Below are positions 50,535 through 59,487 of a stretch of 64,000 nucleotides of DNA, one piece after another. The stretch is from Pseudomonas sp. CFII64 (GTDB lineage: Bacteria; Pseudomonadota; Gammaproteobacteria; Pseudomonadales; Pseudomonadaceae), in assembly GCF_000416235.1 (NCBI RefSeq), contig NZ_ATLO01000035.1, positions 1-64,000 on the forward strand, in the 5' to 3' direction. Position 1 is the first letter of the stretch; each line of letters opens with the position of its first letter. Below the pieces are notes generated by a model. The model ran no database searches, had not been told where the DNA came from, and saw only the letters and a list, made by a program, of their open reading frames with translations. The position numbers and the translations under genes were made by a program.

Positions 50535-50963
50535 TCACGCACAGCTTGTCCCAGGCTCAGACGCTGGGGGAATCTGCAGCTCTACGTGGAGTTTGGCCGC
50601 CAGAGTCTGGACTTCGAGAGCCTCGGCGGTTGCCAGCAAGCGTAGCGTGCAACCGGCATCTTCGGCCGATTTCTGCGCATGAATCACCAGACGTTCCGCG
50701 ACCCCGCGTCGGCGGGTGAGGGCGCGCACGCACAAGTGCGACAGTTCCCAGACCTGCCCGTGCCTTTGCAGGCGCGCGGCCCCCAGCAAGCGGTCATTGA
50801 ATCGCGCGGCAATGAGCGTGTTGTGATCCAGCGTCGATTCAATGAGTTGCGACGCATCGCTGAACGGTGCGAAGAGCCAAGGCGGAGCGTCTCGATAGAT
50901 CTTCTGTAAATCCCCCTGGTCCTGGTAAGTGACCGACTGCAGGGACTCGACAACGATTGGCAT
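50535..50963 (-). CDS. PanZ-like GNAT acetyltransferase (putative acetyl-CoA sensor)
   Basis: 142 aa GNAT. Sequence pattern YQDQGDLQKIYRDAPPWLFA, NTLIAARFNDRLLGAARLQR, HLCVRALTRRRGVAERLVIH parallels E. coli PanZ (DQxDLQKI, AARFNxRLL, VRxxTRRRGV), which triggers PanD maturation in response to CoA/acetyl-CoA. The pyrophosphate loop is RRRGVAER. No panD gene is near. Start ATG 50963 with a Shine-Dalgarno AAAGGAAAC; the upstream frame is rejected. Confidence 0.78.
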   Translation of the reverse strand: MPIVVESLQSVTYQDQGDLQKIYRDAPPWLFAPFSDASQLIESTLDHNTLIAARFNDRLLGAARLQRHGQVWELSHLCVRALTRRRGVAERLVIHAQKSAEDAGCTLRLLATAEALEVQTLAAKLHVELQIPPASEPGTSCA

Positions 50964-51217
50964 GTTGTTTCCTTTTGCGATGCGAAGGCGTCCCGGATGA
51001 GTGTTGATCCGGCGATATCTAAATGGCGTCAAAAAACTGATGGCAGGTTGCCTCTAGTGCTGCGGCAAATGCTAATCTCTCGCTTTTGGTGCAAAAGGTG
51101 CGTCTATTTGTCACGTAACCGGAAATAGCGCCGATAAGAGAATAGTTGCCCGTGCGAATGGACTCCGTGTGCAGCAACCAGGGCCTTGCGAGTTATACAC
51201 AATTGGGGAATAAAAAA

Positions 51218-52879
51218 ATGAGTTCAAGCACTGTGTTGGACGGCTCTGCCGTGCAGCCTGCGTTCTTGTCCAAAGAGCGCATCATCGCCAAGCCCGGTTT
51301 CAACCGTTGGCTGGTTCCACCCGCAGCACTGGCCATCCATCTGTGCATCGGCATGGCGTATGGTTTTTCGGTGTTCTGGCTGCCGCTGTCGAAGGCAGTT
51401 GGCGTCACCGCACCGGTCGCTTGCGCACCTGATATGAGCTTCTTCGCGCAGATTTTCTCGTCTGCCTGCGACTGGCCGATCTCGATGCTCGGCTGGATCT
51501 ACACCCTGTTCTTCATCTTCCTGGGTTGCTCGGCGGCCATTTGGGGTGGCTGGCTGGAGCACGCGGGTCCACGCAAGGCTGGCGTTGTGTCGGCATTGTG
51601 CTGGTGTGGAGGCCTGTTGATCTCAGCGCTTGGGGTGTACACTCACCAGATATGGCTGATGTGGGTAGGCTCGGGCGTGATCGGCGGCATTGGTCTGGGC
51701 CTGGGTTACATTTCGCCGGTCTCGACCCTGATCAAATGGTTCCCGGACAAGCGCGGCATGGCTACCGGCATGGCAATCATGGGTTTCGGTGGCGGCGCGA
51801 TGGTCGGCGCACCATTGGCAGCAGCCTTGATGAACCATTTTGCTTCGGCTGACGGCGTCGGTGTTTGGCAGAGTTTCGTGGTGATGGCGGTGATTTACTT
51901 CATCTTCATGATCGGCGGCGCCTTGTCATATCGCGTTCCGCCAACCGGCTGGAAACCTGAAGGCTGGACCGCTCCGGTCAAGAAAGCCAGCAACGCGATG
52001 ATCACTCACCGTCACGTGCACGTGAACGTGGCCTGGAAAACCCCGCAATTCCGTCTGGTCTGGCTGGTGCTGTGCCTGAACGTTTCGGCAGGTATCGGCA
52101 TTCTCGGCATGGCTTCGCCGCTGTTGCAGGAAGTGTTCGCTGGCAAATTGCTGGGCAGTGACTTGACCTTCAGTCAGCTCAATGCCGATCAGTTGAAGCA
52201 GATCGCTGCAATCGCTGCGGGCTTCACCGGTCTGTTGAGTCTGTTCAACATTGGCGGACGGTTCTTCTGGGCATCGTTCTCGGATTACCTGGGCCGTAAA
52301 AACACTTACTTTGTGTTCTTCGCGCTGGGTTTTGCGCTGTACGCGTTGATTCCGGGCATGGGCCATCTGGGCAACATCGCGCTGTTCGTCGGTGCGTTCT
52401 GCATCATTCTGTCGATGTACGGCGGTGGCTTCGCAACGGTTCCGGCGTATCTGGCCGACCTGTTCGGTACGCAGATGGTCGGCGCGATCCACGGTCGTCT
52501 GTTGACGGCATGGGCAGCGGCGGGCGTATTGGGTCCGGTGTTGGTCAACTACCTGCGTGAGTATCAGCTGAGCCACGGCGTTGCGCGTGCCGATGCCTAC
52601 GACATCACCCTGTACATCCTGGCCGGTCTGTTGGTGTTGGGCTTCATCTGCAACCTGCTGGTACGTCCGGTTGCCGACAAGTACTTCATGACCGATGCCG
52701 AGCTGGCTGCGGAACAAGCAATCGGCCACGACAAGGGCGCGGATCACACCACCGTGCTTGAGTGGAAAGCCAATCCATCCACCAAACCGCTGGCGATCGC
52801 TGCCTGGCTGGCAGTGGGTATTCCGTTGGCGTGGGGTGTGTGGGTCACCTTGCAGAAGACTGCGGTGTTGTTTCACTAA
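51218..52879 (+). CDS. OFA-family MFS transporter (oxalate/formate antiporter family)
   Basis: 553 aa with 12 to 14 membrane helices. MFS features: LAIHLCIGMAYGFSVFWLPL in helix 1, WFPDKRGMATGMAIMGFGGG (the loop 2-3 like motif and helix 5/6) and FSDYLGRKNTYFVFFALGFA with R-K-x-x-Y. Long C-terminal tail with two extra helices (IAAWLAVGIPLAWGVWVTL). OFA members exchange small carboxylates; the substrate here is unknown. ATG 51218 has GGGGAA upstream; earlier in-frame starts lack one. Confidence 0.85.
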   Translation: MSSSTVLDGSAVQPAFLSKERIIAKPGFNRWLVPPAALAIHLCIGMAYGFSVFWLPLSKAVGVTAPVACAPDMSFFAQIFSSACDWPISMLGWIYTLFFIFLGCSAAIWGGWLEHAGPRKAGVVSALCWCGGLLISALGVYTHQIWLMWVGSGVIGGIGLGLGYISPVSTLIKWFPDKRGMATGMAIMGFGGGAMVGAPLAAALMNHFASADGVGVWQSFVVMAVIYFIFMIGGALSYRVPPTGWKPEGWTAPVKKASNAMITHRHVHVNVAWKTPQFRLVWLVLCLNVSAGIGILGMASPLLQEVFAGKLLGSDLTFSQLNADQLKQIAAIAAGFTGLLSLFNIGGRFFWASFSDYLGRKNTYFVFFALGFALYALIPGMGHLGNIALFVGAFCIILSMYGGGFATVPAYLADLFGTQMVGAIHGRLLTAWAAAGVLGPVLVNYLREYQLSHGVARADAYDITLYILAGLLVLGFICNLLVRPVADKYFMTDAELAAEQAIGHDKGADHTTVLEWKANPSTKPLAIAAWLAVGIPLAWGVWVTLQKTAVLFH

Positions 52880-52903
52880 GACTGACGCCGCGCCTACCGA
52901 CGT

Positions 52904-52994
52904 GTAGGACCGGCTTTAGCCGGGAGCGTGGCATTTCTGACAACGGAAATGCCGCGCTGCTGTTGTCCTTCTCGCGGCTAAAGCCGCTCCTGCG
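52904..52994. repeat. REP pair (inverted)
   Basis: GTAGGACCGGCTTTAGCCGG and inverted AAGCCGCTCCTGC between the transporter and hisB. Confidence 0.87.
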
Positions 52995-53139
52995 ATGGAG
53001 CGCTTTTAGCCGTCGACCGCCAATAAACCCCCGTAATTCGTCGTCTTCTTCCTTTCCCTTCTTCTGTTTGCTTCATGCCAGGCGCCTTCTAGGCCTATAA
53101 TGATCGCCTTTTTCGCCCAATGATTTTGCGGAGCTGGTG

Positions 53140-53733
53140 ATGGCCGAACGTAAGGCGTACGTCGAGCGCAATACTCTGGAAACCCAGATCAATGCCTCGA
53201 TCAACCTGGATGGCACCGGAAAGGCCCGATTTGATATCGGTGTACCTTTTCTTGAGCACATGCTCGACCAGATCGCCCGGCACGGGCTGATCGACCTGGA
53301 TATCAACTGCAAAGGCGACCTTGAGATCGACGACCACCATACCGTGGAAGACGTCGGCATCACGTTGGGTCAGGCCTTCAGCAAAGCGATCGGCGACAAA
53401 AAAGGCATCCGTCGTTACGGCCACGCCTACGTGCCGCTCGATGAAGCGCTGTCGCGGGTGGTCATCGACTTCTCCGGCCGCCCTGGCTTGCAGATGCATG
53501 TACCGTTTACCCGCGCTGTGGTAGGCGGTTTTGACGTGGACTTGTTCCAGGAATTCTTCCAGGGCTTCGTCAATCACGCCAATGTCTCGCTGCACATCGA
53601 CAACCTGCGTGGCACCAACACTCACCACCAGATCGAAACCGTGTTCAAGGCTTTCGGTCGCGCCTTGCGCATGGCGGTGGAACTGGACGAGCGCATGGCC
53701 GGGCAAATGCCTTCGACCAAGGGTGTGCTCTGA
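53140..53733 (+). CDS. hisB: imidazoleglycerol-phosphate dehydratase
   Basis: 197 aa single-function HisB. Sixth step of histidine synthesis (IGP to imidazole-acetol phosphate), a Mn-dependent dehydratase. Motifs: DIGVPFLEHMLDQIARHGLI, IDDHHTVEDVGITLGQAFSK and NTHHQIETVFKAFGRALRMA with the paired His clusters that bind metal. ATG 53140 with GCGGAG upstream (a GTG sits 3 bp earlier). Its stop overlaps the hisH start (TGATG). Confidence 0.97.
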   Translation: MAERKAYVERNTLETQINASINLDGTGKARFDIGVPFLEHMLDQIARHGLIDLDINCKGDLEIDDHHTVEDVGITLGQAFSKAIGDKKGIRRYGHAYVPLDEALSRVVIDFSGRPGLQMHVPFTRAVVGGFDVDLFQEFFQGFVNHANVSLHIDNLRGTNTHHQIETVFKAFGRALRMAVELDERMAGQMPSTKGVL

Positions 53734-54371
53734 TGCAGACGGTCGCGGTTATTGATTACGGCATGGGCAACCTGCACTCGGTCGCCAAGGCGCTCGAACA
53801 CGTTGGCGCGGGCCGGGTTCACATTACCAGCGACGCCAATGTGATTCGCGAAGCCGACCGCGTGGTGTTTCCCGGGGTCGGCGCGATTCGCGATTGCATG
53901 GCTGAAATCCGCCGCCTGGGTTTTGATTCACTGGTGCGCGAAGTCAGCCAGGACCGCCCGTTTCTCGGCATCTGCGTCGGCATGCAGGCCTTGCTCGACA
54001 GCAGCGAAGAAAACGGCGGCGTGGACTGCATCGGCATGTTCCCCGGCCAGGTGAAGTTCTTCGGCAAGGATCTGCACGAGGACGGCGAGCACCTGAAAGT
54101 GCCGCACATGGGCTGGAACGAAGTAACGCAGGCGGTGGATCACCCGCTGTGGCACGACATCCCGGATCTGGCACGTTTCTACTTCGTGCACAGTTTCTAT
54201 ATCGATGCCGCCAATCAGCGCCAGGTGGTCGGTCGCGGTCACTACGGCGTCGATTTCGCTGCCGCGCTGGCTGAAGGTTCGCGCTTTGCCGTGCAATTCC
54301 ACCCGGAGAAGAGCCATACCCATGGCCTGCAACTGTTGCAGAACTTCGCCGCGTGGGATGGTCGCTGGTAA
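53733..54371 (+). CDS. hisH: imidazole glycerol phosphate synthase glutaminase subunit
   Basis: 212 aa. Supplies ammonia from glutamine to HisF. Class I glutaminase triad: Cys in RPFLGICVGMQALLDSSEEN near 83, His and Glu in FAVQFHPEKSHTHGLQLLQN near 193-195. N-terminus VAVIDYGMGNLHSVAKALEH is canonical. Overlaps hisB by 1 bp. Confidence 0.97.
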   Translation: MQTVAVIDYGMGNLHSVAKALEHVGAGRVHITSDANVIREADRVVFPGVGAIRDCMAEIRRLGFDSLVREVSQDRPFLGICVGMQALLDSSEENGGVDCIGMFPGQVKFFGKDLHEDGEHLKVPHMGWNEVTQAVDHPLWHDIPDLARFYFVHSFYIDAANQRQVVGRGHYGVDFAAALAEGSRFAVQFHPEKSHTHGLQLLQNFAAWDGRW

Positions 54372-54376
54372 TCGCC

Positions 54377-54637
54377 ATGGCTAAAGGTAAAGGCAAACCG
54401 CCGATCCTGACCCTCAGTGCCGAACACGAACAGCAGGCTATCGACAAGCTCAAGCGCCTGTTTTCCCAGCGCTTCGAACTGGACCTGGGTTCGTTCGAAG
54501 TTGCCGAAGTGCTGGAGTTGTTCACCAACGAGATCGCCCCGCATTACTACAATCGCGCGATTTTCGATGTTCAGCAGCACCTCAAAGAGCGCTTCGAGAG
54601 CATCGAAAGCGATTTATGGGCGCTTGAAAAGAATTGA
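54377..54637 (+). CDS. DUF2164 family protein in the his cluster
   Basis: 86 aa: MAKGKGKPPILTLSAEHEQQ, AIDKLKRLFSQRFELDLGSF, EVAEVLELFTNEIAPHYYNR, AIFDVQQHLKERFESIESDL. This is DUF2164, regularly found between hisH and hisA in pseudomonads. The FTNEIAPHYYNRAIFDVQ block is its hallmark. Start ATG 54377, 5 bp after the hisH stop. Function unknown; its place suggests co-expression with histidine genes. Confidence 0.9.
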   Translation: MAKGKGKPPILTLSAEHEQQAIDKLKRLFSQRFELDLGSFEVAEVLELFTNEIAPHYYNRAIFDVQQHLKERFESIESDLWALEKN

Positions 54638-54652
54638 AGAATTGAACAACAC

Positions 54653-54741
54653 GTAGGAGCGGCTTCAGCCGCGAGCAATGTTGGCGAGCAATATCGCGAG
54701 CTCACGGCCCTTACGGCCCTCGCGGCTAAAGCCGCTCCTAC
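54653..54741. repeat. REP pair inside the his cluster
   Basis: GTAGGAGCGGCTTCAGCCGC and the inverted GCGGCTAAAGCCGCTCCTAC between DUF2164 and hisA, leaving about 25 bp to the hisA start. Confidence 0.9.
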
Positions 54742-54766
54742 GGTTCCCTTTGACGAAGGAAAAAGC

Positions 54767-55504
54767 ATGCTGATTATTCCCGCTATCGATCTTAAAGACG
54801 GTGCCTGTGTACGCCTGCGCCAGGGCCGCATGGAAGATTCCACGGTGTTTTCCGATGACCCGGTGGCCATGGCCGCCAAGTGGGTCGAAGGCGGCTGCCG
54901 ACGTCTGCATCTGGTCGATCTGAACGGAGCGTTCGAAGGTCAGCCGGTGAATGGCGACGTGGTGACTGCAATCGCCAAGCGTTATCCAAACCTGCCAATC
55001 CAGATCGGTGGCGGCATTCGTTCGCTGGAAACCATCGAACATTACGTCAAGGCGGGCGTGAGCTACGTCATCATTGGCACCAAGGCCGTCAAGAATCCCG
55101 AGTTCGTCGCTGAAGCCTGTCGCGCGTTCCCCGGCAAAGTGATTGTCGGCCTGGACGCCAAGGATGGCTTCGTCGCCACTGACGGCTGGGCTGAAATCAG
55201 CACCGTGCAAGTGATCGATCTGGCCAAGCGTTTCGAAGCCGATGGCGTATCAGCCATCGTTTATACCGACATCGCCAAAGACGGCATGATGCAAGGTTGC
55301 AATATCCCGTTCACCGCCGCACTGGCGGCGGCAACGCGGATTCCGGTGATTGCCTCCGGCGGCATCCATAATCTGGGCGACATCCGCGCCTTGCTCGACG
55401 CCAGGGCGCCGGGGATCATCGGCGCCATCACTGGCCGTGCGATCTACGAAGGCACGCTGGACGTGGCTGAAGCCCAGGCGATGTGCGATCTGGAGCAACG
55501 CTAA
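54767..55504 (+). CDS. hisA: phosphoribosylformimino-5-aminoimidazole carboxamide ribotide isomerase
   Basis: 245 aa TIM barrel. Catalyses the Amadori rearrangement ProFAR to PRFAR. Catalytic Asp8 in MLIIPAIDLKDGACVRLRQG and Asp near 130 in VIVGLDAKDGFVATDGWAEI. Phosphate loops: IQIGGGIRSLETIEHYV and VIASGGIHNLGDIRAL. Follows REP with GACGAAGGAAAAAGC before the ATG. Confidence 0.97.
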   Translation: MLIIPAIDLKDGACVRLRQGRMEDSTVFSDDPVAMAAKWVEGGCRRLHLVDLNGAFEGQPVNGDVVTAIAKRYPNLPIQIGGGIRSLETIEHYVKAGVSYVIIGTKAVKNPEFVAEACRAFPGKVIVGLDAKDGFVATDGWAEISTVQVIDLAKRFEADGVSAIVYTDIAKDGMMQGCNIPFTAALAAATRIPVIASGGIHNLGDIRALLDARAPGIIGAITGRAIYEGTLDVAEAQAMCDLEQR

Positions 55505-55515
55505 GTCGCTTTACC

Positions 55516-55567
55516 GTAGGAGCGGCTTTAGCCGCGAGGGCGCCCTCCCGGCTAAAGCCGGTCCTAC
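55516..55567. repeat. REP pair between hisA and hisF
   Basis: GTAGGAGCGGCTTTAGCCGC opposed to GGCTAAAGCCGGTCCTAC, in a 91 bp gap. Confidence 0.9.
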
Positions 55568-55595
55568 GGTCCAATCCGTTTTGGAGATCAACCCC

Positions 55596-56366
55596 ATGGC
55601 TCTGGCCAAACGCATCATCCCTTGCCTGGACGTCGACAACGGTCGTGTGGTCAAGGGCGTCAAGTTCGAGAACATTCGTGATGCGGGCGATCCGGTTGAA
55701 ATCGCGCGTCTTTACGATGAGCAGGGCGCGGACGAGATCACCTTTCTCGACATCACCGCCAGCGTCGATGGCCGCGACACCACGCTGCATACCGTGGAAC
55801 GCATGGCCAGCCAGGTGTTCATCCCGCTGACCGTGGGCGGCGGCGTGCGTACCGTGCAAGACATCCGCAACTTGCTCAATGCCGGTGCCGACAAGGTGTC
55901 GATCAACACCGCAGCGGTGTTCAATCCGGAGTTCGTCGCCGAAGCGGCGCAGCATTTCGGTTCGCAGTGCATCGTGGTCGCCATCGACGCCAAGAAGGTG
56001 TCGCTGCCCGGTGAAACCCCGCGCTGGGAAATCTTCACCCACGGTGGCCGCAAGCCGACCGGCCTGGACGCCGTGCAGTGGGCGATGAAGATGGAAGAAC
56101 TGGGCGCCGGCGAAATCCTCCTGACCAGCATGGATCAGGACGGCATGAAAAACGGTTTCGACCTCGGCGTGACCCGGGCGATCAGCGATGCGCTGGGCAT
56201 TCCGGTGATTGCGTCCGGCGGCGTCGGCAATCTGCAACACCTGGCTGACGGCATCATCGAAGGCCACGCCAGCGCCGTGCTGGCCGCGAGCATCTTCCAC
56301 TTCGGCGAGTACACCGTGCCGGAAGCCAAGGCCTACATGGCCAAGCGCGGGATTGTGGTGCGCTGA
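55596..56366 (+). CDS. hisF: imidazole glycerol phosphate synthase cyclase subunit
   Basis: 256 aa TIM barrel, partner of HisH. Produces IGP and AICAR from PRFAR and ammonia. Catalytic Asp11 in KRIIPCLDVDNGRVVKGVKF and Asp130 in CIVVAIDAKKVSLPGETPRW. Also PLTVGGGVRTVQDIRNLLNA, GEILLTSMDQDGMKNGFDLG, IASGGVGNLQHL. ATG 55596 with TTGGAGA upstream; the longer frame reads back through hisA and the REP. Confidence 0.97.
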   Translation: MALAKRIIPCLDVDNGRVVKGVKFENIRDAGDPVEIARLYDEQGADEITFLDITASVDGRDTTLHTVERMASQVFIPLTVGGGVRTVQDIRNLLNAGADKVSINTAAVFNPEFVAEAAQHFGSQCIVVAIDAKKVSLPGETPRWEIFTHGGRKPTGLDAVQWAMKMEELGAGEILLTSMDQDGMKNGFDLGVTRAISDALGIPVIASGGVGNLQHLADGIIEGHASAVLAASIFHFGEYTVPEAKAYMAKRGIVVR

Positions 56367-56377
56367 GATCCAAATCT

Positions 56378-56461
56378 GTTGGAGCGAGGCTTGCCCGCGA
56401 ATCGATCAGCTCGGTGTGCCAGACTAACCGCATTATCGTTCTTCGCGGGCAAGCCTCCAAC
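56378..56461. repeat. long REP palindrome after hisF
   Basis: GTTGGAGCGAGGCTTGCCCG CGAA and the inverted TTCGCGGGCAAGCCTCCAAC, with a loop of about 38 nt. Class of the CTTCGCGAGCAAGC type. Confidence 0.85.
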
Positions 56462-56523
56462 GGTATGGACTTCCTCCCGACAGCGCTGCACTCTGTGCGC
56501 TGTCATGCGTCAGGAGGATGCAC

Positions 56524-57300
56524 ATGTTCAGAAGCCGTCTTATTGCATTCGCAGCCTTCAGTTCATTGTTGTCGGGGGCGGTTCAGGCCGCGACGACTGG
56601 CGACGAGGCTGGTAGCGGGTCGCCCACTTCCATCGTCTTGCTGACCGAAAACTTTCCGCCGTTCAACATGGCCGTCGATGGCAAGAACTTCGCCCAGGAA
56701 AGCAGCATCGACGGCATTGCGGCCGAGGTGGTGCGCGCGACGTTCAAGCGCGCGGGCATCGACTACAGCATGACGCTGCGTTTCCCCTGGGAGCGGGTCT
56801 ACAAGCTGGCGCTGGAAAAACCCGGCTATGGCGTGTTCTCCACGACCCGGCTGCCGGAGCGCGAGCATCTATTCAAATGGGTTGGACCGGTAGGTTCCTA
56901 CGACTGGATCATGCTTGCCCGCGCTGACAGCCCTATCAAATTGACGACTCTGGAACAGGCCAAGGCCTACAGGATCGGTGCCTATAAAGGTGACGCCATC
57001 GGCGAGCGCCTGGCTTCCCAGGGCCTGAACCCGATCCTGCTGCTGCGCGATCGAGACAACGTGAAGAAACTCACCAACGGCCAGATCGACCTGTGGGCGG
57101 TGGGCGATCCTGTCGGCCGCTATCTGGCGAAACTCGACGGCGTGACCGGTCTCAAAACGGTGTTGAAATTCAACAGCGCCGAGTTGTACCTCGCACTGAA
57201 CAAAAACACCCCGGACGAAATGGTTGCCCGCTTGCAAACCGCGCTGGACCAGATCCGCGCCGAAGGCAAGATTGCCGAGATTCGTAGTCGGTTCGAGTAG
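56524..57300 (+). CDS. periplasmic solute-binding protein, family 3
   Basis: 258 aa, signal peptide about 1-23 (LIAFAAFSSLLSGAVQA). Binding domain: TSIVLLTENFPPFNMAVDGK, SIDGIAAEVVRATFKRAGID, YGVFSTTRLPEREHLFKWVG and LLRDRDNVKKLTNGQIDLWA. Of the DUF/SBP_bac_3 'YVFS-type' seen widely in Pseudomonas, often not linked to transporters. The ATG at 56524 lies 6 bp after AGGAGG; an ATG at 56518 is too close to it. Ligand unknown. Confidence 0.88.
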   Translation: MFRSRLIAFAAFSSLLSGAVQAATTGDEAGSGSPTSIVLLTENFPPFNMAVDGKNFAQESSIDGIAAEVVRATFKRAGIDYSMTLRFPWERVYKLALEKPGYGVFSTTRLPEREHLFKWVGPVGSYDWIMLARADSPIKLTTLEQAKAYRIGAYKGDAIGERLASQGLNPILLLRDRDNVKKLTNGQIDLWAVGDPVGRYLAKLDGVTGLKTVLKFNSAELYLALNKNTPDEMVARLQTALDQIRAEGKIAEIRSRFE

Positions 57301-57342
57301 GCGGTCTCAAGCAGCCGATAAAACCCGTTGGAGCGAGGGCCG

Positions 57343-58137
57343 TTACCGATAAACCCCATTCTTGCCATGCCCGGCCATGGCTTCGTTGCCGCGCACGCTG
57401 ATCATCCGGCGCAGGTCGATCCAGTCGATGCCTTGGGCCTTGAGGTTGGGCAGTTCGCGTTCCAGCACGTCGAGGGTGACGGGATAAGGATGGCCGATCA
57501 TGACCGCTGAACCCTGCTTGTGCGCCAGCTTGATGGCGATCTGCAGTTGGCGCGTGATGGCTTCGGCGGTGCGTTCGTCGTCGAGGAACACATCCCGTGA
57601 CACGCTCGCCAGGCCGATCTGCTGCGCCTGCGCAGCGGCGACGGTCTTGGCGCTGGTGCGGCTGTCGACGAAAAACATATGCCGACGCTGCAGCTCCGCG
57701 ACCAGCCAGCCCATGGCGACCGGCTCGGCGGTCATGCGGCTGCCCATGTGATTATTCAGGCCAGCGGCATAAGGCACTTTGAGCAGCGCGGCGTTGAGAC
57801 GGCTTTCGAGTTCCGCCAGCGGCAGTTCCGGATGCCAGGCAAACGGGCCGGTCGCCGGGTCCATGGGCATGTGCAGCATGACGGTTTTGCCGGCTTTGTG
57901 CGCCTGACGGGCGAATTCGGTGGCGTGGGGCGTATCGGGCATGATCGCCAGAGTTACCGGGCCGGGCAGCGCCAGGGCGCGTTGGTCCCGAACCGGGTTT
58001 TGCCCCAGGTCGTCGATGATCAGGCTCAGGTAAGCCACCCGGGCCTGGGGTTTTTCCGCTACCGGCGACGCTGCCAGAGCAACGCCGCTGATGCCCCACG
58101 ACGCGACCAGCAGGCAAACGCACAGAAACGGGCGCAT
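57343..58137 (-). CDS. divergent polysaccharide deacetylase family protein (YibQ-like)
   Basis: 264 aa with an N-terminal signal peptide (VCLLVASWGISGVALA). NodB-like core: YLSLIIDDLGQNPVRDQRAL (catalytic-type Asp pair), VMLHMPMDPATGPFAWHPEL, YAAGLNNHMGSRMTAEPVAM (His in LNNHMGS) and FFVDSRTSAKT. Periplasmic. Likely acts on cell-wall or exported sugar polymers; substrate unproven. 3 bp from the ctpA stop on the same strand, part of envC-ctpA-deacetylase operon. Confidence 0.9.
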   Translation of the reverse strand: MRPFLCVCLLVASWGISGVALAASPVAEKPQARVAYLSLIIDDLGQNPVRDQRALALPGPVTLAIMPDTPHATEFARQAHKAGKTVMLHMPMDPATGPFAWHPELPLAELESRLNAALLKVPYAAGLNNHMGSRMTAEPVAMGWLVAELQRRHMFFVDSRTSAKTVAAAQAQQIGLASVSRDVFLDDERTAEAITRQLQIAIKLAHKQGSAVMIGHPYPVTLDVLERELPNLKAQGIDWIDLRRMISVRGNEAMAGHGKNGVYR

Positions 58138-58140
58138 CGG

Positions 58141-59457
58141 TTATTTGCCGCGGGTGATACTCAGGCCCTTGAGCAAACTGAGCGCCTGGCTGAGCTGGAA
58201 GTCATCATCCTGCGGACGCGCTTTGCTGGCCCCACCTTTGACAGTCGGTTTGTCCGCGCCGCCATTGCCGTTGCCCAGGTGACCGAGCAGGTCCGCTTCC
58301 TTGTAGTTCTCGCCATCGACTTCGTTGGTGACCTTGGCGCGACGTACGACGATGTCCGGGTTGATGCCCTGGGCCTGGATCGAACGCCCGTTCGGTGTGT
58401 AATACAACGCCGTGGTGATCTTCAGCGCGCGATCGTTGTTCAGCGGCAGCACGGTTTGTACCGAGCCTTTGCCGAAACTGTCGGTGCCCATGAGGATGCC
58501 GCGTTTCTGATCCTGCAAGGCGCCGGCAACGATTTCCGATGCCGATGCGCTGCCGCCGTTGATCAGCACCACCAATGGCACACCTTCGCTGGCGTCAGCC
58601 GGATCGGCCGAGAAACGCAGTTCGGAGTTGGCGATACGGCCTTTGGTGTAAACGATCAGGCCTTTGGTCAGGAAGTGATCCGCGACTTCGACCGCCGACT
58701 GCAGCACGCCGCCGGGGTTGTTGCGCAGGTCCAGGACCAGCCCGCTCATCTTCTTGCCGTTGTCTTTGCGCAGCTTGGCCAACGCCTTGCCGACTTCTTC
58801 GCCGGTCTTGACCTGGAACTGGGTGATGCGGATATAGCCGTAGCCGTTTTCCAGCATCTGCGCCTTGACGCTCTTGACCTGAATGGTCGCCCGCGCCAGC
58901 GTCACGTCGAACGGCGTACCACCATCGCGCACCAGCGTCAGGGTGATTTTCTCGCCGATCTTGCCGCGCATCTTGTCGACCGCTTCCTGCATGGTCTGAC
59001 CTTGCGTCGGCGCGCCGTTGATCTTGACGATCAGGTCGCCCGCTTCGATGCCCGCCTTGGAAGCCGGGGTGTCATCGATTGGCGACACGACTTTGACAAA
59101 GCCGTCTTCGACGCCCACTTCGATGCCCAGGCCGCCGAACTCGCCGCTGGTGCTTTCCTGCAGCTCCAGGAAATCTTCCGGGCCGAGGTAGGCCGAGTGC
59201 GGGTCAAGGTTGCTGAGCATGCCTTTGATGGCGTTCTCCAGCAGGGTCTTGTCGTCCACCGGTTCGACATACGCGGCTTTGATCCGGTCCATGACCTCGG
59301 CAAAGGTGCGCAGCTCTTCCAGCGGCAAAGGCGCCTTGGCTGGCGCTACCGGCGCAGCGGCAGGTGCAACCTTGACCTCGGCAGCCTGAGCCAGCGGGGA
59401 GCCGATAACGATGGCAATAGCGAAAGCCAGCGAGGTGAGGCGGGACAGATACGGCAT
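58141..59457 (-). CDS. ctpA: carboxyl-terminal processing protease (S41 family)
   Basis: 438 aa periplasmic serine protease. Signal peptide about 1-25. PDZ domain around 85-165 (FGGLGIEVGVEDGFVKVVSP, KAGIEAGDLIVKINGAPTQG). Catalytic domain: LVLDLRNNPGGVLQSAVEVA, VVLINGGSASASEIVAGALQ with nucleophile Ser in GSASASE and the partner Lys in LQDQKRGILMGTDSFGKGSV. In P. aeruginosa CtpA degrades cell-wall cross-link hydrolases with LbcA. Cotranscribed with envC upstream (30 bp). Confidence 0.95.
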   Translation of the reverse strand: MPYLSRLTSLAFAIAIVIGSPLAQAAEVKVAPAAAPVAPAKAPLPLEELRTFAEVMDRIKAAYVEPVDDKTLLENAIKGMLSNLDPHSAYLGPEDFLELQESTSGEFGGLGIEVGVEDGFVKVVSPIDDTPASKAGIEAGDLIVKINGAPTQGQTMQEAVDKMRGKIGEKITLTLVRDGGTPFDVTLARATIQVKSVKAQMLENGYGYIRITQFQVKTGEEVGKALAKLRKDNGKKMSGLVLDLRNNPGGVLQSAVEVADHFLTKGLIVYTKGRIANSELRFSADPADASEGVPLVVLINGGSASASEIVAGALQDQKRGILMGTDSFGKGSVQTVLPLNNDRALKITTALYYTPNGRSIQAQGINPDIVVRRAKVTNEVDGENYKEADLLGHLGNGNGGADKPTVKGGASKARPQDDDFQLSQALSLLKGLSITRGK

Positions 59458-59487
59458 GTCTAACGAACTCCTGAAGTTGATACCGAC

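Noticed and set aside
57679..59463. 594 aa plus-strand frame antisense to ctpA
   Set aside because: Typical high-GC antisense shadow; the S41 protease on the other strand has all its motifs.
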